From contig CALSME010000002.1 in assembly GCA_943787375.1 (NCBI GenBank), positions 186,001 through 250,000 of the forward strand: a stretch of 64,000 bases of DNA, in the 5' to 3' direction. Below are positions 63,265-64,000 of the stretch, one piece after another (position 1 is the stretch's first letter; each line of letters opens with the position of its first letter). The DNA is from an uncultured Polaribacter sp. (GTDB lineage Bacteria; Bacteroidota; Bacteroidia; Flavobacteriales; Flavobacteriaceae). The notes under the pieces were generated by a model. It worked only from the letters and a program-made list of their open reading frames with translations. It ran no database searches and was not told the origin of the DNA. The translations under genes were made by a program, and so were the position numbers.

Positions 63265-63820
63265 TGTGTAATGTAAAAGCAAAAGCTCCGTAATTTCCAT
63301 GGTGAGAAATTGAGCATGCGTTGGTTATTCGTTCTTCTTTGTAGTAGTATAAAGGCGCACCAATAGAAGATTTTTTTTGCAGAATTTCTGCTACTAAAAC
63401 CCCTGTAAGAGCTTGCACTTCCTGCTTAATGTCGTAATCAATTCTTTTTGGCAAGCCAATAGAAGAAAAAATAACTGCACGCTCTTTTGATTTCTTTGCG
63501 ATTGTATGGCAATAAAGGGTATTAAAATAGGTGGTTGTTGAAAACTCAATTCCTTTAAAAACAACCATTCCTTTGGTTTTAGAAACCATACTGCATTCAA
63601 ATTTTTGAGGCGCAAAAAAGCGTTTTGGGTATTGCTGAGTATAGCATTTATATGCCGCTTCTTTCATGCTCCAATACAACCAAACTTGCAAAAAAGAATC
63701 GGCAGCATTTAAAATGCATTTTCGTTCTTTTCTTGTGAATTGTTTTTCTAAAAAACCCGGGCGCTGCCAATTACTTTGGATTGCTGCCAGACTTAAATCA
63801 ACAATATCATTCCCAATCAT
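63239..63820 (-). CDS. 4'-phosphopantetheinyl transferase superfamily protein
   Basis: 193 residues. MIGNDIVDLS start (Asp5) and the WSMKEAAYK motif (Trp50, Lys53-Glu54, Lys58) are Mg2+ and CoA binding signatures of Sfp/AcpT-like enzymes that load the phosphopantetheine arm onto carrier proteins. Its ATG overlaps the stop of the ACP gene (ATGA), the most direct evidence that it serves that ACP. AcpT-type rather than AcpS by sequence style. Confidence 0.9.
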   Translation of the reverse strand: MIGNDIVDLSLAAIQSNWQRPGFLEKQFTRKERKCILNAADSFLQVWLYWSMKEAAYKCYTQQYPKRFFAPQKFECSMVSKTKGMVVFKGIEFSTTTYFNTLYCHTIAKKSKERAVIFSSIGLPKRIDYDIKQEVQALTGVLVAEILQKKSSIGAPLYYYKEERITNACSISHHGNYGAFAFTLHNEYERNNI

Positions 63821-64000
63821 TTTAACGCTTTTTTTTCTTGAATAATCAGAACAACAGCTTTTACAGACAACATTTTTTCCATAGAATCATTGTCTATTTC
63901 AATGTTAAACTCATCCTCTACATCCAGAACAATATCTACCAAATTTGCAGAATTAATCTCTAAATCGTTGATAAAATCGGTGTCTTCTGTAAGGTTTATA
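63817..64000 (-). CDS. Acyl carrier protein (5' end outside window)
   Basis: The last 60 residues are visible: DLEINSANLVDIVLDVEDEF then NIEIDNDSMEKMLSVKAVV. The Ser in INSANL stands where the phosphopantetheine Ser of the usual DSL motif lies, with the following hydrophobic-acidic helix II typical of ACP. The sequence differs from housekeeping AcpP (DSLDTVE), so this is a dedicated ACP of a secondary fatty-acid or polyketide-like cluster that continues beyond the window. Confidence 0.82.
   Translation of the reverse strand, partial: INLTEDTDFINDLEINSANLVDIVLDVEDEFNIEIDNDSMEKMLSVKAVVLIIQEKKALK

Overview
The window reads as a 64 kb piece of chromosome from a member of the Bacteroidota, most likely a marine Flavobacteriaceae (Polaribacter/Tenacibaculum-like; genus is inference). 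Reasons: low GC, type IX secretion (T9SS) sorting domains, the T9SS lipoprotein SprE/PorW, lineage-typical families (DUF4270, DUF4271, DUF4296, DUF3109, DUF5687), a Bacteroidota-style ATP synthase operon without beta and epsilon, and many TAnnTTTG -7 boxes just upstream of genes. I see no tRNA, rRNA, CRISPR array, insertion sequence or prophage.

Layout. 1-880: the 3' end of metG followed by a wrecked histone-deacetylase-family gene. 881-6459: the accessory part, with a membrane-bound AraC-type regulator whose mRNA leader is an 8-bp tandem repeat, a T9SS cargo protein, a 58-residue secreted micropeptide gene, and two secreted proteins that share an N-terminal module but differ behind it; a lipoprotein remnant closes it. 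6460-18007: ssb, a small zinc-ribbon protein, tadA, dxs, a very large T9SS propeller protein, dgt, nrdA and nrdB (dNTP supply and control). 18008-24569: a DUF3109 protein, MarC, a small flavoprotein, then glmS, a DUF4270 lipoprotein and a one-domain glycogen-synthase-like protein on the minus strand. 24634-39594: pantothenate genes panC-panD with a flippase-like membrane protein, radA, hemD/DUF4271, a dolichol-phosphate-mannose-synthase-like enzyme, dihydroorotase, tyrS, a YHS protein, a LuxE-like enzyme, isoaspartyl peptidase and an aldehyde dehydrogenase. 39769-44311: an orphan PAS histidine kinase, two oxidoreductases and two unknown lipoproteins.

44346-52895 (minus): sprE/porW, a bactofilin, atpZ, an unknown membrane protein, then atpB-E-F-H-A-G. 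Secretion/motility, cytoskeleton and proton-motive genes are packed together, with two adjacent reading-frame overlaps. The atpA-atpG gap holds a long hairpin and the atpG 3' end holds three 53-bp tandem repeats. 52985-56934 (minus): a PadR-controlled five-gene ABC exporter operon. 57030-64000: an S9 prolyl oligopeptidase, an M13 metallopeptidase, a solitary ABC ATPase, and the edge of an acyl-carrier-protein cluster (ACP, phosphopantetheinyl transferase, GreA-like protein).

The best candidates for something undescribed are the 2.2-6.5 kb surface-protein/micropeptide cluster with its repeat-leader regulator, the helically phased direct repeats at 35.6 kb and 7.0 kb, and the repeat and hairpin elements around atpG.
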